A DNA stretch of 64,000 bases. Source: Microvirga soli. GTDB lineage: Bacteria; Pseudomonadota; Alphaproteobacteria; Rhizobiales; Beijerinckiaceae. Of the stretch, positions 53,226-62,324 are shown piece by piece. The stretch is taken from positions 1-64,000 of the forward strand of contig NZ_JAERQE010000029.1 of NCBI RefSeq assembly GCF_016734765.1, read 5' to 3'. The position numbers were made by a program, and so were the translations under genes. The notes beneath the pieces were generated by a model. The model worked only from the letters and a program-made list of their open reading frames with translations, was not told where the DNA came from and ran no database searches. Numbering within the stretch: position 1 is the first letter of the stretch; each line of letters begins with the position of its first letter.

Positions 53226-54231
53226 TACTTCCAGCGACACGATCCTGAAAGTCGAAAACCTCGCGGTTCATTTTCCGATTGGGCGAGGGCTCCTCGGAGG
53301 ATTGCGGCGGTTCGTGCATGCGGTGGACGGGGTAGACCTGGAATTGAAGCGAGGCGAATGCCTTGGTCTCGTCGGCGAGTCGGGCTGCGGCAAGTCGACT
53401 TTGGCACTCTCCATCCTGGGCCTGCAGGCGCCGACACGTGGCCGTGTGGTTATTGATGGGCACGAGGTCGGCACGGCTGGGAGGGACCGGAAGACAAGGG
53501 CGCGGATCACGCAGATGGTGTTCCAGGACCCATATTCCTCGCTCAACCCGCGTCAGACGGTGCGGAAGACGCTCGAGACTCCTCTGCGCCTGCACGGCAT
53601 GACAGCAAAGAGCGAGATCGACGGGAGGATCGGCGACATGCTGGCGCGCGTCGGCCTGCGGCCAGAGGCTGCAGAGCGCTATCCGCATGAGTTTTCCGGC
53701 GGACAGCGACAGCGGATCGGAATTGCGCGCGCCCTGATCCTCGAGCCGAAGATCGTCGTTCTGGATGAGCCGGTTTCTGCACTGGATGTCTCCATCCGAG
53801 CCCAGATCATCAACCTGCTTCTCGAACTCAAGGAGACGCTCGATCTCTCATACATCATGATCAGCCACGATCTCGGTGTGGTCGAGCACATGAGCGACCG
53901 GGTCGCCGTTATGTATCTCGGCCGCATCGTCGAGAGCGGCCCATGGAACACGATTTTCACGCAGCCCGGGCATCCCTACACACGGGCGCTCATCGCGGCG
54001 ATTCCCGATCCGTTCAAACGAAGCAGCGGCACCAAGATCACCGGCGAGATCCCGAACCCGCTCAGTCCGCCGACAGGCTGCGGATTTCACCCCCGATGCC
54101 CGGAAGCGCGGGACATCTGCCGGACGCCCCCAGCGCCAGCGCTCGAAAATCGGGGAGGGGAGCACCACGTCCGGTGCCGGAGAGTCGACGAGATTGCCAT
54201 CCCGGACGGATTGGCAACAGCCATAGGCTGA
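53218..54231 (+). CDS. Oligopeptide ABC importer ATPase, DppF type
   Basis: 337 residues. Walker [17 protein letters not shown], signature FSGGQRQRIGIARAL, Walker B IVVLDEPVSALDVS, switch His in MISHDLGVVEHM. The tail repeats the Cys pattern (CGFHPRCPEARDICRTPP, later VRCRRVD). It forms the ATPase heterodimer with the DppD-type protein. Confidence 0.92.
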   Translation: MTDTSSDTILKVENLAVHFPIGRGLLGGLRRFVHAVDGVDLELKRGECLGLVGESGCGKSTLALSILGLQAPTRGRVVIDGHEVGTAGRDRKTRARITQMVFQDPYSSLNPRQTVRKTLETPLRLHGMTAKSEIDGRIGDMLARVGLRPEAAERYPHEFSGGQRQRIGIARALILEPKIVVLDEPVSALDVSIRAQIINLLLELKETLDLSYIMISHDLGVVEHMSDRVAVMYLGRIVESGPWNTIFTQPGHPYTRALIAAIPDPFKRSSGTKITGEIPNPLSPPTGCGFHPRCPEARDICRTPPAPALENRGGEHHVRCRRVDEIAIPDGLATAIG

Positions 54232-54401
54232 GCGGCAGATCACTTCCGGAGCCGCAGGACTAATCTTGGAGCATGTTGCGACGAAGAGGATCCGGTTCGC
54301 CATTAATAAAGCGACGAGGAATAGAAGAGGGCTGTTTCCATCAAAATGGAAACAGTTTTACGCTGCAAGCTCTGCGCGCAGCCATTTCAACGAGTGCCTT
54401 C

Positions 54402-56147
54402 ATGAATGCTCAGCCTCCCAATCCAGGTCTCAGTCTCGGGTCCACAGGCGCTCACCGTCCAACGTTGCTGGGTACCCGGCATATGGCCGTGTCCGGGCAT
54501 TATGCAGCCTCACATGCCGCGTTTGCAGTTCTCGAAGCCGGCGGCAATGCTGTGGATGCTGGGGTGGCTGCTGGCATTGTTCTGGCTGTGGTTCAGTGCG
54601 ATCTGGTCAACTTTGCCGGTGTCGCGCCGATCATCCTGTATGACAGCAACACTGCATCGGTTCACACGATAGCAGGACTGGGGCCATGGCCTCGGCGCAC
54701 GGATGTGCAGGTGTTTCGACGCGAGTACGGCGGCAGAATCCCGCACGGGATCCTCCGCAGCATCGTTCCCGGAGCGCCGTCAGCCTGGATCACGGCTCTG
54801 CGGCGCTTCGGAACCATGAGCTTCGGAGAAGTTGCATCTGCGGCCATTAAGTTCGCCGGCAACGGTTTCCCGATGTACCCATTGCTCGCCGATATGATTG
54901 CCCTTCATGAGAAAGACTACATGCGCTGGCCGTCGAATGCGTCCGTCTTCTTGCCGCAGGGGCGTCCTCCCCGGACAGGGGAGATTTTCGTCCAGCGAGA
55001 CCTCGCAAGAACGCTTCAGTATCTCGCCGATGAAGAGCGCTCAGCTTCATCGCGCGGTCGCGATGCGGGATTGGAGGCCGCGCATGCAGCATTCTACCGG
55101 GGTGATATCGCGGCTGCGATAGATCGTTTTTTCCGGCAGGAGGGAGGCTGGCTGCAGGCCAACGATTTGGAGGAGTTCACTGCTCCAGTCGAGCCTGCCG
55201 TCATGCGCTCCTTTGCGGGCGTCGATCTGCATGTCTGCGGACCGTGGACGCAGGGGCCGGTGCTCTTGCAGGCACTTGGCCTGCTTGATCCGAGTGATCT
55301 TCGTCGGCTTGAGCACAATTCCCCGCAGTACATCCATACTGTGGTGGAGGCGCTCAAGCTGTCCTTTGCGGACCGAGAGCGCTATTACGGGGATCCAAAG
55401 GCGATCCAAGTGCCTCTCGAGATGCTACTCTCGGACGAAAACCGAATGGCTCGGCGTTCGATGATCGACCCCGACCGCGCCGCTCCCGGCCTGCCGGTCC
55501 CGTCAGGCTCCGGTGCAAATTTGCCTGATTTGGCTGCCGCATCCGGACAGCCGGGACCCCCAGGTGATACGTCGTTCGTCTGTGTCGTGGATCGTCATGG
55601 CAACGCATTTGCCGCGACACCCAGCGATACATCCTATGATTCCGTCATGGTGCCCGGCACCGGGCTGTGCCCTTCCTCGCGCGGCTCTCAAGGATACACG
55701 GATCCGGCCCACTCCGGGTATATCAACCCCGGTCGACGCCCGCGCCTCACCTGCAATCCGGCTCTTGCGATCAAGGCAGGTGAGTGGATCATGCCGTTCG
55801 GAACACCGGGCGGTGACGTGCAGTGCCAGGCCATGCTGCAGGTCTTCCTCAACCGCGTAATCTTCGGGCACGATCTCCAGGTTGCCGTCGAGGCACCGCG
55901 CTTTGCCACATACAGTTTTCCGAACTCGTTTGATCCGCACGATTACTTCCCGGCCCGGTTGGCTCTCGAGGGGCGTTTTTCCACCACGGTCGGAAGCGAT
56001 CTGCGGGGCAAGGGGCACGATGTTCATTCCTGGCCGGACTGGACATGGCTCGCGGGAGCAGTCTGCGCTGCGTTGACAGATGTATCTACCGGAGTTCATG
56101 CTGGAGCCGCGGACCCTAGGCGAGCCTCCTATGCGGTGGGATGGTAA
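54402..56147 (+). CDS. Gamma-glutamyltransferase-like Ntn hydrolase
   Basis: 581 residues. The large-subunit start has MAVSGHYAASHAAFAVLEAG, then GGNAVDAGVAAGIVLAVVQ. The probable cleavage site and nucleophile Thr lie in PGDTSFVCVVDRHGNAFAAT. Oxyanion-region PGTGLCPSSRG and GTPGGDVQCQAM follow. The Arg-Thr pairs that bind the gamma-glutamyl carboxylate are hard to place. There is no signal peptide, so it is probably cytoplasmic and acts on imported peptides. The Met at 54402 starts near the conserved core; an ATG at 54273 would add 43 basic residues. Confidence 0.85.
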   Translation: MNAQPPNPGLSLGSTGAHRPTLLGTRHMAVSGHYAASHAAFAVLEAGGNAVDAGVAAGIVLAVVQCDLVNFAGVAPIILYDSNTASVHTIAGLGPWPRRTDVQVFRREYGGRIPHGILRSIVPGAPSAWITALRRFGTMSFGEVASAAIKFAGNGFPMYPLLADMIALHEKDYMRWPSNASVFLPQGRPPRTGEIFVQRDLARTLQYLADEERSASSRGRDAGLEAAHAAFYRGDIAAAIDRFFRQEGGWLQANDLEEFTAPVEPAVMRSFAGVDLHVCGPWTQGPVLLQALGLLDPSDLRRLEHNSPQYIHTVVEALKLSFADRERYYGDPKAIQVPLEMLLSDENRMARRSMIDPDRAAPGLPVPSGSGANLPDLAAASGQPGPPGDTSFVCVVDRHGNAFAATPSDTSYDSVMVPGTGLCPSSRGSQGYTDPAHSGYINPGRRPRLTCNPALAIKAGEWIMPFGTPGGDVQCQAMLQVFLNRVIFGHDLQVAVEAPRFATYSFPNSFDPHDYFPARLALEGRFSTTVGSDLRGKGHDVHSWPDWTWLAGAVCAALTDVSTGVHAGAADPRRASYAVGW

Positions 56148-56193
56148 CTGACCGGCCCACCTGCTCAGTCATGCGCTGTCCCCAAGAAAATCA

Positions 56194-56220
56194 TCCCGGC
56201 ACCTCTGGAAGATGCCGGGA
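56194..56220 (-). terminator. Hairpin terminator between convergent genes
   Basis: Stem TCCCGGCA / TGCCGGGA with an 11-base loop; read leftward it is followed by TGATTTTCTT, so it serves the binding-protein gene on the minus strand and may also stop transcription from the left. Confidence 0.7.
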
Positions 56221-56254
56221 CGAAAGTCAGTTCAACCGTGCTGGACTGCCGCCG

Positions 56255-57844
56255 TTATTTGGCAGCGGGTGAGGTTTCGTCCACCCACAGATCCTCATAG
56301 TTCTGGAACGCAAGCTCCGTTGAGTTCGGCTGCAAGCCTTTGAGCCAAGGCTGATAAGCCATGACGGCCTTGTTGTAGTTGAAGAACCACATCGGAGCCT
56401 CTTCCTGAATAATCGTATTTGCTTTCTTCAGGTACTCGATCCTCTTGCCTGGATCGCGCTCGTCTCCCGCCTGGTCCAGCAACTTGTCGACTTCTGCGTT
56501 CTTGAACGCGGTGTAATTACAGGCCGACTGGGGAGTAGCCGAGTGGAAGCACTTCAGCGACCCAAGCGGATCGGGGCCAGACGTATTCGACCAGATGTAG
56601 GCCTGATACTCGCCCTTGCTGACGATGCCGGCAAGAACGGATCCTTCCACAGGCTTGATCTTCGCCTTGATCCCGACCTTCTCGAGCATCGGAATGACAG
56701 CCTCGACAATGGGGACTCCCCAGCTCTCGTTTGGCGTCGCCGTCCACTCGAACTCGAAGCCGCCGGAGTAGCCGGCGTCAGCAAGCAGCTTCTTGGCTTT
56801 CTCCGGATCATACGCATACGGCTTCAAGGATTTGTCATAGGCTGGTGACGACAGGGGAAGCCAACTTGTGGCCCGGTAGGCCTTATTCTTGTTGAGACGT
56901 TTGATGATGAGATCTGCGTCAATGGCGTGGTTGATCGCCTGTCGAACGCGCTTATCGGTAAAGGGCTTGAAATCGGGATTCATGCCCATAATCCGGGTAT
57001 AGACCTCCGGTACCTCGAGAATGCCTTTCGAGAGCTCCGGATCGGCCTGATAGGCGACATATTGCGCCGGCCCGAGGATCGAGACGTCGATTTCCTTGTT
57101 GCGGAAAGCAACGTCGCGTGCGGATGCCTCACCCATGGTCGAGATCACGATTTTGTCGGCATAAGGCTTGCTCGGCTTGTAGAACTTCTCCCAGCGTTCT
57201 GCAACAAACCGGGATCCCGGTACATGCTCGACGAACTTGAAAGGTCCAAGTCCGATCGGCTTGATCACGAAGGATTCCTTGGCCGCCTCATCGGCAGGAT
57301 AGATGGATGTTGCCGCCGTCCTGAGATAAAAGCCGGGATCGACCCGCTCCGTGAGAGTTATCTGCAAGGTGTGGTCGTCGATCTTCTTGAGACCTGAAAT
57401 TTCCTTGGTTTGTCCCTTCTCGACCTCGACGGCTCCCTTGATGATGCGGACGAAGCGCGCCCCTGGATATGCCTTGGCGCCATCCATGATGCGCGTGAAC
57501 GACCAGATGATATCGTCTGCGGTCATCTTCCGGCCGTGGTGGAAGTAGGCGTCATCCCGCAGCTTGTAGGTGTAGGTCAGTCCATCCTCGGAGATATCGA
57601 CCGATTTGGCGAGTTCGAGAACCGGCTGGTTGTTGCTGGCATCCCAATTGTAGAGCGAGCGATGAATCGCCTTGGCATAGATCTCGTCCTGAGCGCGGTG
57701 CGATGTGTGAATGTCAAGGCTTGAAAAGCTTGAACCATAGGGTGCCGAGAAGCGGATTGTGCCACCGTTGCGTGGTGTTTCAGCGTAAGCGTGAGTGCTG
57801 ACTGCCAGAGCAAGTGCAGTTGAGATAGCTAGTTTCGCGAGCAA
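56255..57844 (-). CDS. Oligopeptide-binding protein, SBP_bac_5/DppA type
   Basis: 529 residues. A leader (LLAKLAISTALALAVSTHAY, cut near AYA-E) is followed by GGTIRFSAPYGSSFSSLDIH and LAKSVDISEDGLTYTYKLRD, the opening of the DppA family, and VRQAINHAIDADLIIKRLNK. The start is probably TTG at 57844, behind GGGAGGA; an ATG-led frame would add 23 Cys-rich residues before the leader. It sits opposite to its transporter, converging on the GGT-like gene, so binding-protein level is set by its own promoter. Confidence 0.88.
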   Translation of the reverse strand: MLAKLAISTALALAVSTHAYAETPRNGGTIRFSAPYGSSFSSLDIHTSHRAQDEIYAKAIHRSLYNWDASNNQPVLELAKSVDISEDGLTYTYKLRDDAYFHHGRKMTADDIIWSFTRIMDGAKAYPGARFVRIIKGAVEVEKGQTKEISGLKKIDDHTLQITLTERVDPGFYLRTAATSIYPADEAAKESFVIKPIGLGPFKFVEHVPGSRFVAERWEKFYKPSKPYADKIVISTMGEASARDVAFRNKEIDVSILGPAQYVAYQADPELSKGILEVPEVYTRIMGMNPDFKPFTDKRVRQAINHAIDADLIIKRLNKNKAYRATSWLPLSSPAYDKSLKPYAYDPEKAKKLLADAGYSGGFEFEWTATPNESWGVPIVEAVIPMLEKVGIKAKIKPVEGSVLAGIVSKGEYQAYIWSNTSGPDPLGSLKCFHSATPQSACNYTAFKNAEVDKLLDQAGDERDPGKRIEYLKKANTIIQEEAPMWFFNYNKAVMAYQPWLKGLQPNSTELAFQNYEDLWVDETSPAAK

Positions 57845-58524
57845 ATCAAATCCTCCCAGATTTCTAAAGCCGCAAGCGCAACAGGGATCTTCGCTCGCAG
57901 AATGACAGCACACCAGTTGTCACGGCCGTTAGCACCGAAGCGCTCCCCTTGTGTCTCTTTGACAACTGTCAGATCCTAAACCTCGGATCATCCATCGAAC
58001 CGTAAGGCCCTCAACCAGACTGTCAAGCTGTAGCTCCTGCCAGTGGAACTCAGGAAAAGGATAGAGCCAAAAGGTGTCAGCTGGGGTGCAACTCTTTGAG
58101 ATTGGGCTACTTGAGAATGGCTCCGAAGGGCTGAAAAAGGTTACACCTGAGAGAAGTGTCAGATGCGCAGTGGAGCCGACTCAGGCGCTGATGCAGACCT
58201 AAGTCATGGAGAAGCCGGCTTGGAAGGTGTTGCCGACTTAATCCGAGAAGACCGCGTCGAGATGATAAACTCTGACCTAGTCCGTACACAATCAACCTAG
58301 GACTGCAGCGTGAGCGTGTATGACGCTGGTGGACGACCGGTAATGGCACTTCTCGGAAGCAAGGTGAATGTCGGCCCAAGGCAGGTACACCGGACATTCT
58401 TGTTGGTGAACGAAGTTCATTACCTGGCCCACTGCGGAACTTCAGTTCTTGCGTGGTATGGCGTTCAAGGGAAACCAAGGTAGGTAGAGTTAGTCAAACC
58501 CAATTATCTTGGCTTCTTCTGTTA
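57845..58524. other. Intergenic region with repeat copy 9
   Basis: About 680 bases. It holds the promoter side of the leftward binding-protein gene, the palindromic repeat at 58331 and no convincing gene; a 123-codon minus frame (58107-58478) has no protein-like character. Confidence 0.4.
58331..58399. repeat. Palindromic 69-bp repeat, copy 9
   Basis: Starts GGACGACC, then TAATGGCACTTCTCGGAAGC, ends CGGACATTC, with TGGCAC at base 14 as in the other copies. Confidence 0.6.
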
Positions 58525-58980
58525 TCAGGGCTGGGCCAGGATGAACTCCATCCCGTTCTGCCGCCCAACCTCGAGGAGGCGTGCCACATCCGTCGGGCCA
58601 GATGGAGAGGGCAGCTCCCAAGTCCCGGAAGGCATCGGTTCACCTGCTTGCGAGAAGAAGTTGACGTGAAGCGTGCCGGGCGAATTCATGACCAGCAGTC
58701 GCCCGGGCTCCTGCCCAATGTTCCTGAACGTGTGGACCTCACCGTTTGGAACCCTGACAAAGTCCCCGCGCTTTGCGGTGCGCGTTTCGGATCCGACGCC
58801 GAACTCGAACGTGCCTTCGAGGACGTAGAACGCTTCATCATCGGCAGGATGCCGGTTAGGCAGCCCGGCTCCAGGTGCAACGAGCGCCTCGACGAGGCAG
58901 TATCCAGCGCCAGGGTCACGGACGAGGAAGCGCAGCAGGATGCCTGCGAGATAATAGGTGTCAGTCTGAGCGGCGGACAT
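58525..58980 (-). CDS. Cupin protein, quercetinase-like
   Basis: 151 residues. One cupin barrel: PNRHPADDEAFYVLEGTFEF (His, then Glu as metal ligands), then KRGDFVRVPNGEVHTFRNIG (second-motif His). The long C-terminal tail after the barrel is usual for this group. Such proteins bind Fe or Mn and may be dioxygenases or isomerases of small aromatics; the substrate is unknown. It lies 68 bases after a second cupin gene on the same strand. Confidence 0.85.
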   Translation of the reverse strand: MSAAQTDTYYLAGILLRFLVRDPGAGYCLVEALVAPGAGLPNRHPADDEAFYVLEGTFEFGVGSETRTAKRGDFVRVPNGEVHTFRNIGQEPGRLLVMNSPGTLHVNFFSQAGEPMPSGTWELPSPSGPTDVARLLEVGRQNGMEFILAQP

Positions 58981-59048
58981 GGCGGCACGTTCCTCTGTGG
59001 CTTGGCTCTCGACGGCCGGTCGCGAAGCGTAGGACTTGGAGTGGGAGG

Positions 59049-59468
59049 TTAGGCAGGCACGAGGCCGTGACGCAGCATGATCTCGCGAGCTTTGGCCAGA
59101 TCCGGCTTGCCGGGAACGTTGATCACCTCCGCCAACTCCTCGAAGTAATCGCGCCCAATGCTTCCTGGTGTGATCACGACGAGAGTGCGCGAGGCGTCCT
59201 CATGCAGGTTCTCGTGATGGTGCACGCTGCCACGCGGGATGAAGATGACATCACCCCCTGCGAGCTCCTGAGTCTTGCCGTCGACCGTGACCGTCAGCGT
59301 GCCCTCGATCCCATACAGGATCTCGTCTGCTTCCTGGTGGTAGTGAGGGGCCGGCACCCGAGCCCGAGAGGGGACGAAGAACTCGAAGACGGTAGCGCCG
59401 GCTTCAGAGACGCGAAAGCACAGCTCCAACTCGCCAATGCGCACGACATCCTGCTGACCCACTTCCAT
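59049..59468 (-). CDS. Cupin protein behind a MarR-type promoter
   Basis: 139 residues. The first cupin motif is PAPHYHQEADEILYGIEGTL (two His and Glu), the second GGDVIFIPRGSVHHHENLHE (His). It is a complete metal site, unlike the exported cupins near 3.6-4.5 kb. There is no signal peptide. It is the first gene of a two-cupin operon and diverges from a MarR-family gene; both share the operator region 59485-59521. Confidence 0.88.
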   Translation of the reverse strand: MEVGQQDVVRIGELELCFRVSEAGATVFEFFVPSRARVPAPHYHQEADEILYGIEGTLTVTVDGKTQELAGGDVIFIPRGSVHHHENLHEDASRTLVVITPGSIGRDYFEELAEVINVPGKPDLAKAREIMLRHGLVPA

Positions 59469-59484
59469 TGTCCCTCTCCCTATC

Positions 59485-59521
59485 GTAAAGTGGCTTTACA
59501 ATTTTCGTAAAGTAGCTTTAC
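59485..59521. promoter_or_regulatory. Two tandem palindromes, likely MarR operators
   Basis: GTAAAG-TGG-CTTTAC (59485-59499) and GTAAAG-TAG-CTTTAC (59507-59521): the same 6-bp arms twice, centres 22 bp apart, about two helical turns. They lie between the divergent starts of the cupin (59468) and MarR (59526) genes. Confidence 0.88.
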
Positions 59522-59525
59522 ATAT

Positions 59526-60020
59526 ATGTCAACACACAAGAAGACTAAGGTTCTCGCTGCACGGGCCAGGGAACTGCCTGATCCATCCTTCGGGGCGCTC
59601 ATGCGGCTCACGTGGCAGCACGTGCGCCACCAGATGCTCCAAGCCATCCACGAGGCGGGCTTTCCTGAGTTCCAGGACGCTCACTTTGCGGTCTTCTCCT
59701 ATCCGCTACCCGATGGTGTCAGGCCCTCTGAGCTGGCACGGCACAAGAAGATGTCCCGGCAGGCGATCAACTATCTCCTCGGGCAGCTTGAAGGGCTCGG
59801 GTATGTGGAGCGGCGCGCTGGTGAGAACGCTGATGCCGACCGACGCCTCGTCTACCTGACGGCTCGAGGCTGGCAGATTGCGGAGGCGATCTTTGCCTGC
59901 CTACGGCGCCTGCAGAGAGAGTGGGCGCAGGAGATTGGTCAGGAGCGGTTCGACGTGTTCCTGGACGTCCTCAGACAGCTTGCTGGCAAGGCTCAGGAAG
60001 AAGGCAGCACGAGGCAGTAG
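59526..60020 (+). CDS. MarR-family regulator
   Basis: 164 residues. Winged helix: GVRPSELARHKKMSRQAINY, LLGQLEGLGYVERRAG, then the beta wing ADADRRLVYLTARGWQIAEA. Flanking helices form the dimer. It probably represses itself and the divergent cupin operon through the two GTAAAG/CTTTAC sites that begin five bases before its ATG, and is released by a phenolic or similar ligand. The N-terminus is basic (STHKKTKVLAARAR). Confidence 0.9.
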   Translation: MSTHKKTKVLAARARELPDPSFGALMRLTWQHVRHQMLQAIHEAGFPEFQDAHFAVFSYPLPDGVRPSELARHKKMSRQAINYLLGQLEGLGYVERRAGENADADRRLVYLTARGWQIAEAIFACLRRLQREWAQEIGQERFDVFLDVLRQLAGKAQEEGSTRQ

Positions 60021-60245
60021 GAAGGTGGAGGAGACATATTTAGCTAAAGGTGCGACCTTGCCTGCATGGATCGCATGCACGTGATCCAGGTGCTGCCCGT
60101 AACCGCTCGGCTGATCACGGGCGCTACATCGGCACCAATGCAGGTCTTGTTGGGGTGAACGTCTCCTAATGGGATGGTCCGGCCGTGCTCCTTTCCCGCT
60201 TGCCTGTAAGCTGTGGGGCTTCGAGCCACGCAAGGAGCACGTCCC

Positions 60246-61091
60246 ATGTCACGGTCTTCTGCCTCTGCTGCGATCACCACCCTGGGCATCGATCTGGGCA
60301 AGAACAGCTTCCACCTTGTCGGTCAGGATGAGCGCGGCGCCATCGTGCGGCGGATCAAGCTCTCCCGGCCCCAGCTCACCCAGCGCCTGGCCAACATTCC
60401 ACCCTGCCTGATCGGCATGGAAGCCTGCGCCGGGGCCCACCACATCGGCCGCCAGCTCCAGGCGCTCGGCCATGACGTGCGCCTGATCCCGGCCCAGTAC
60501 GTGAAGCCGTTTCTGAAGGGGCACAAGAACGACTATCGCGATGCTGAAGCCATCGCGGAGGCGGTGCAGCGGCCTACCATGTCGTTCGTGGCCATCAAGA
60601 CGCCCGAGCAGATGGACTTTTTGGCTCTGCATCGGGTGCGCTCGCGCCTGGTCAGCCAGCGCACCGGCGTGACCAACCAGATCCGCGGCTTCCTGCTTGA
60701 GCGCGGCATCACCGTGCGCCAGGGGCTTGCGCCGTTGCGGCAGGCGCTGCCCGGTATTCTGGGTTCGTCCTCCGACGCGATCTCACCTCGGCTGGTGCAC
60801 CTCATCTCTGACCTGATGGAGGAATGGCACCGGCTGGATGAGCGCATTGGCCATGTCTCGGTCGAGATCGAGGCGCTCGCCACCCAGGACGAGCACTGCC
60901 AACGCCTCATGAGCGTGCCGGGGTCGGACCGATCATCTCGTCCGCCGTCGTGGCGGCGATTGGCACCGGAGCCGGGTTCAAGCAGGGGCGGGACTTCGGC
61001 GCTTGGCTCGGGCTGGTGCCCAGGCAGGGATCGACCGGCGACCGCACCATCCTGGGCAAGATCTCCAAACGCGGTAACAAGCACCTGAGAA
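60246..61091 (+). pseudogene. IS110-family transposase, frameshifted and cut by IS5
   Basis: Starts MSRSSASAAITTLGIDLGKN with the first Asp in GIDLGKNSFHLVG, then LKGHKNDYRDAEAIAEAVQR, the DEDD-type RuvC half. Near 60918 one G is missing from the run in GTGCCGGGGTCGG, and the frame moves. The transposase_20 half continues in another frame (GTGAGFKQGRDFGAWLGLVP, then GNKHLRRLC) until the IS5 end at 61092. Its 3' end is not found after the IS5. Confidence 0.85.
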
Positions 61092-62194
61092 GGCTGTGTT
61101 GCACAGATCGGTTGGTGGACGTACTGAGCCCACCCCAAGCCTTTGCTTAAGCGATGCGGATGGACTTCGGGCATCCAAGCTCAAGCGTGCGGTTCAGGGC
61201 ATGAACTGCAATGGCGACCTCAGTGGCGCGGCGGTGTTTCGTCCGCGAGCGTAAGGCGGTTCCATTCACCCGTTTAAGCCGGCTTATGGCGGCCTCCACC
61301 GGGGCTCGACGCGTGTACCCGGACCTCTTCTGCCACCCCATGCGTCCATGCTCCGCGATGCTTTGGAGATGCCGATCGCGCTGCGTGGGAGCTCTGCTCG
61401 CCATCTCGCTCAGTACGGCAGTTGATCGCGGTGGCACGATGACCGCAGCGTTGGGATAGCGCTTGGCGACAGCGGCATAGACGCCGGCCTGATCGTAGGC
61501 TCCATCGCCCACGAAGGAGGCGAGTGGACTGGGGATCTGGTCCAGCAACGGCTCGACCTGCGAGCCATCATCGACCTCGCTACCCGTCAGCTCGGTAGCG
61601 AGGATCTGTCCAGTCTCAGCATCGACGGCCATGTGGAGCTTACGCCAGGTCCGGCGTCTCCGGGTGCCGTGTTTCTCGATCAGCCACTCACCAGGACCAC
61701 AGAGCTGTAGGCCTGTGCTGTCGACCAGGAGGTGCACAGGTTCGGCGTGCTGATTTGGTCGCGGTACTTCCAGGGTTTCGGCACGCCGACTCAGTGTCGA
61801 GTGATCCGGCACCGCCAGATCCGGACCGAGAAGCTGAAGGACCGAGCCGATTAGCCCCTTGGTCTGACGCAGCGCCAACCGAAACACGGCTCGCAGTGTC
61901 AACGCCGTCTGGATCGCCAAAGCCGAATAGTGGGCTTGACCACCGCGTGTGGTGCGAGGCTCGGCCCGCCAAGCGGCAATGGCTTCCGCAGAGAACCAGA
62001 CCGTCAGGCTTCCCCGCTGACGCAGGACGGCGTCGTACTCGGCCCAGTTCGTCACCCGGTACCGCTGCTTGGGAATACGGTGCCGGCGAGCGGCATTGGC
62101 TTTGAACGGCACGGCAGATGTCCGACAGGAGGCGCGCAGTCCTCCTATGTCGCCCGGTTCTGGTTACCAACTCGCCTATTCGTGCAACAACGCG
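61092..62194. mobile_element. IS5-family element inside the IS110 copy
   Basis: Left end GGCTGTGTTGCACAGATCGG and right end, read inward, CGCGTTGTTGCACGAATAGG share the GTTGCAC core but only partly match elsewhere, so the limits are good to a few bases. One transposase gene fills it. Confidence 0.75.
61147..62112 (-). CDS. IS5-family transposase
   Basis: 321 residues, intact. DUF4372/DDE_Tnp_1-like layout: YRVTNWAEYDAVLRQRGSLT, first Asp in HLLVDSTGLQL, second in ASFVGDGAYDQAGVY, Glu in RRAPVEAAISRLKRVNG. The family length and start (MPFKANAARRHRIPKQRYRV) are standard. Probably the youngest insertion in this corner because it is uninterrupted. Confidence 0.92.
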   Translation of the reverse strand: MPFKANAARRHRIPKQRYRVTNWAEYDAVLRQRGSLTVWFSAEAIAAWRAEPRTTRGGQAHYSALAIQTALTLRAVFRLALRQTKGLIGSVLQLLGPDLAVPDHSTLSRRAETLEVPRPNQHAEPVHLLVDSTGLQLCGPGEWLIEKHGTRRRRTWRKLHMAVDAETGQILATELTGSEVDDGSQVEPLLDQIPSPLASFVGDGAYDQAGVYAAVAKRYPNAAVIVPPRSTAVLSEMASRAPTQRDRHLQSIAEHGRMGWQKRSGYTRRAPVEAAISRLKRVNGTALRSRTKHRRATEVAIAVHALNRTLELGCPKSIRIA

Positions 62195-62261
62195 CGTGAC
62201 TTCAGGATTTCACGCGGACAGCGAGCGCAAGGCGCCAGGGGTTGACTCTCGTCCAAGCTTG

Positions 62262-62283
62262 TATTTAACGTACTTGTTAAATA
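62262..62283. promoter_or_regulatory. Palindrome, likely ArsR-type operator
   Basis: TATTTAAC and GTTAAATA are exact reverse complements separated by GTACTT. The site lies about 40 bases before the DUF899 gene, whose operon encodes an ArsR-family regulator as third gene. Confidence 0.75.
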
Positions 62284-62324
62284 AAGCGAATACTGGCACA
62301 GGCTGCGTGAAAGGAGCCATTGCG

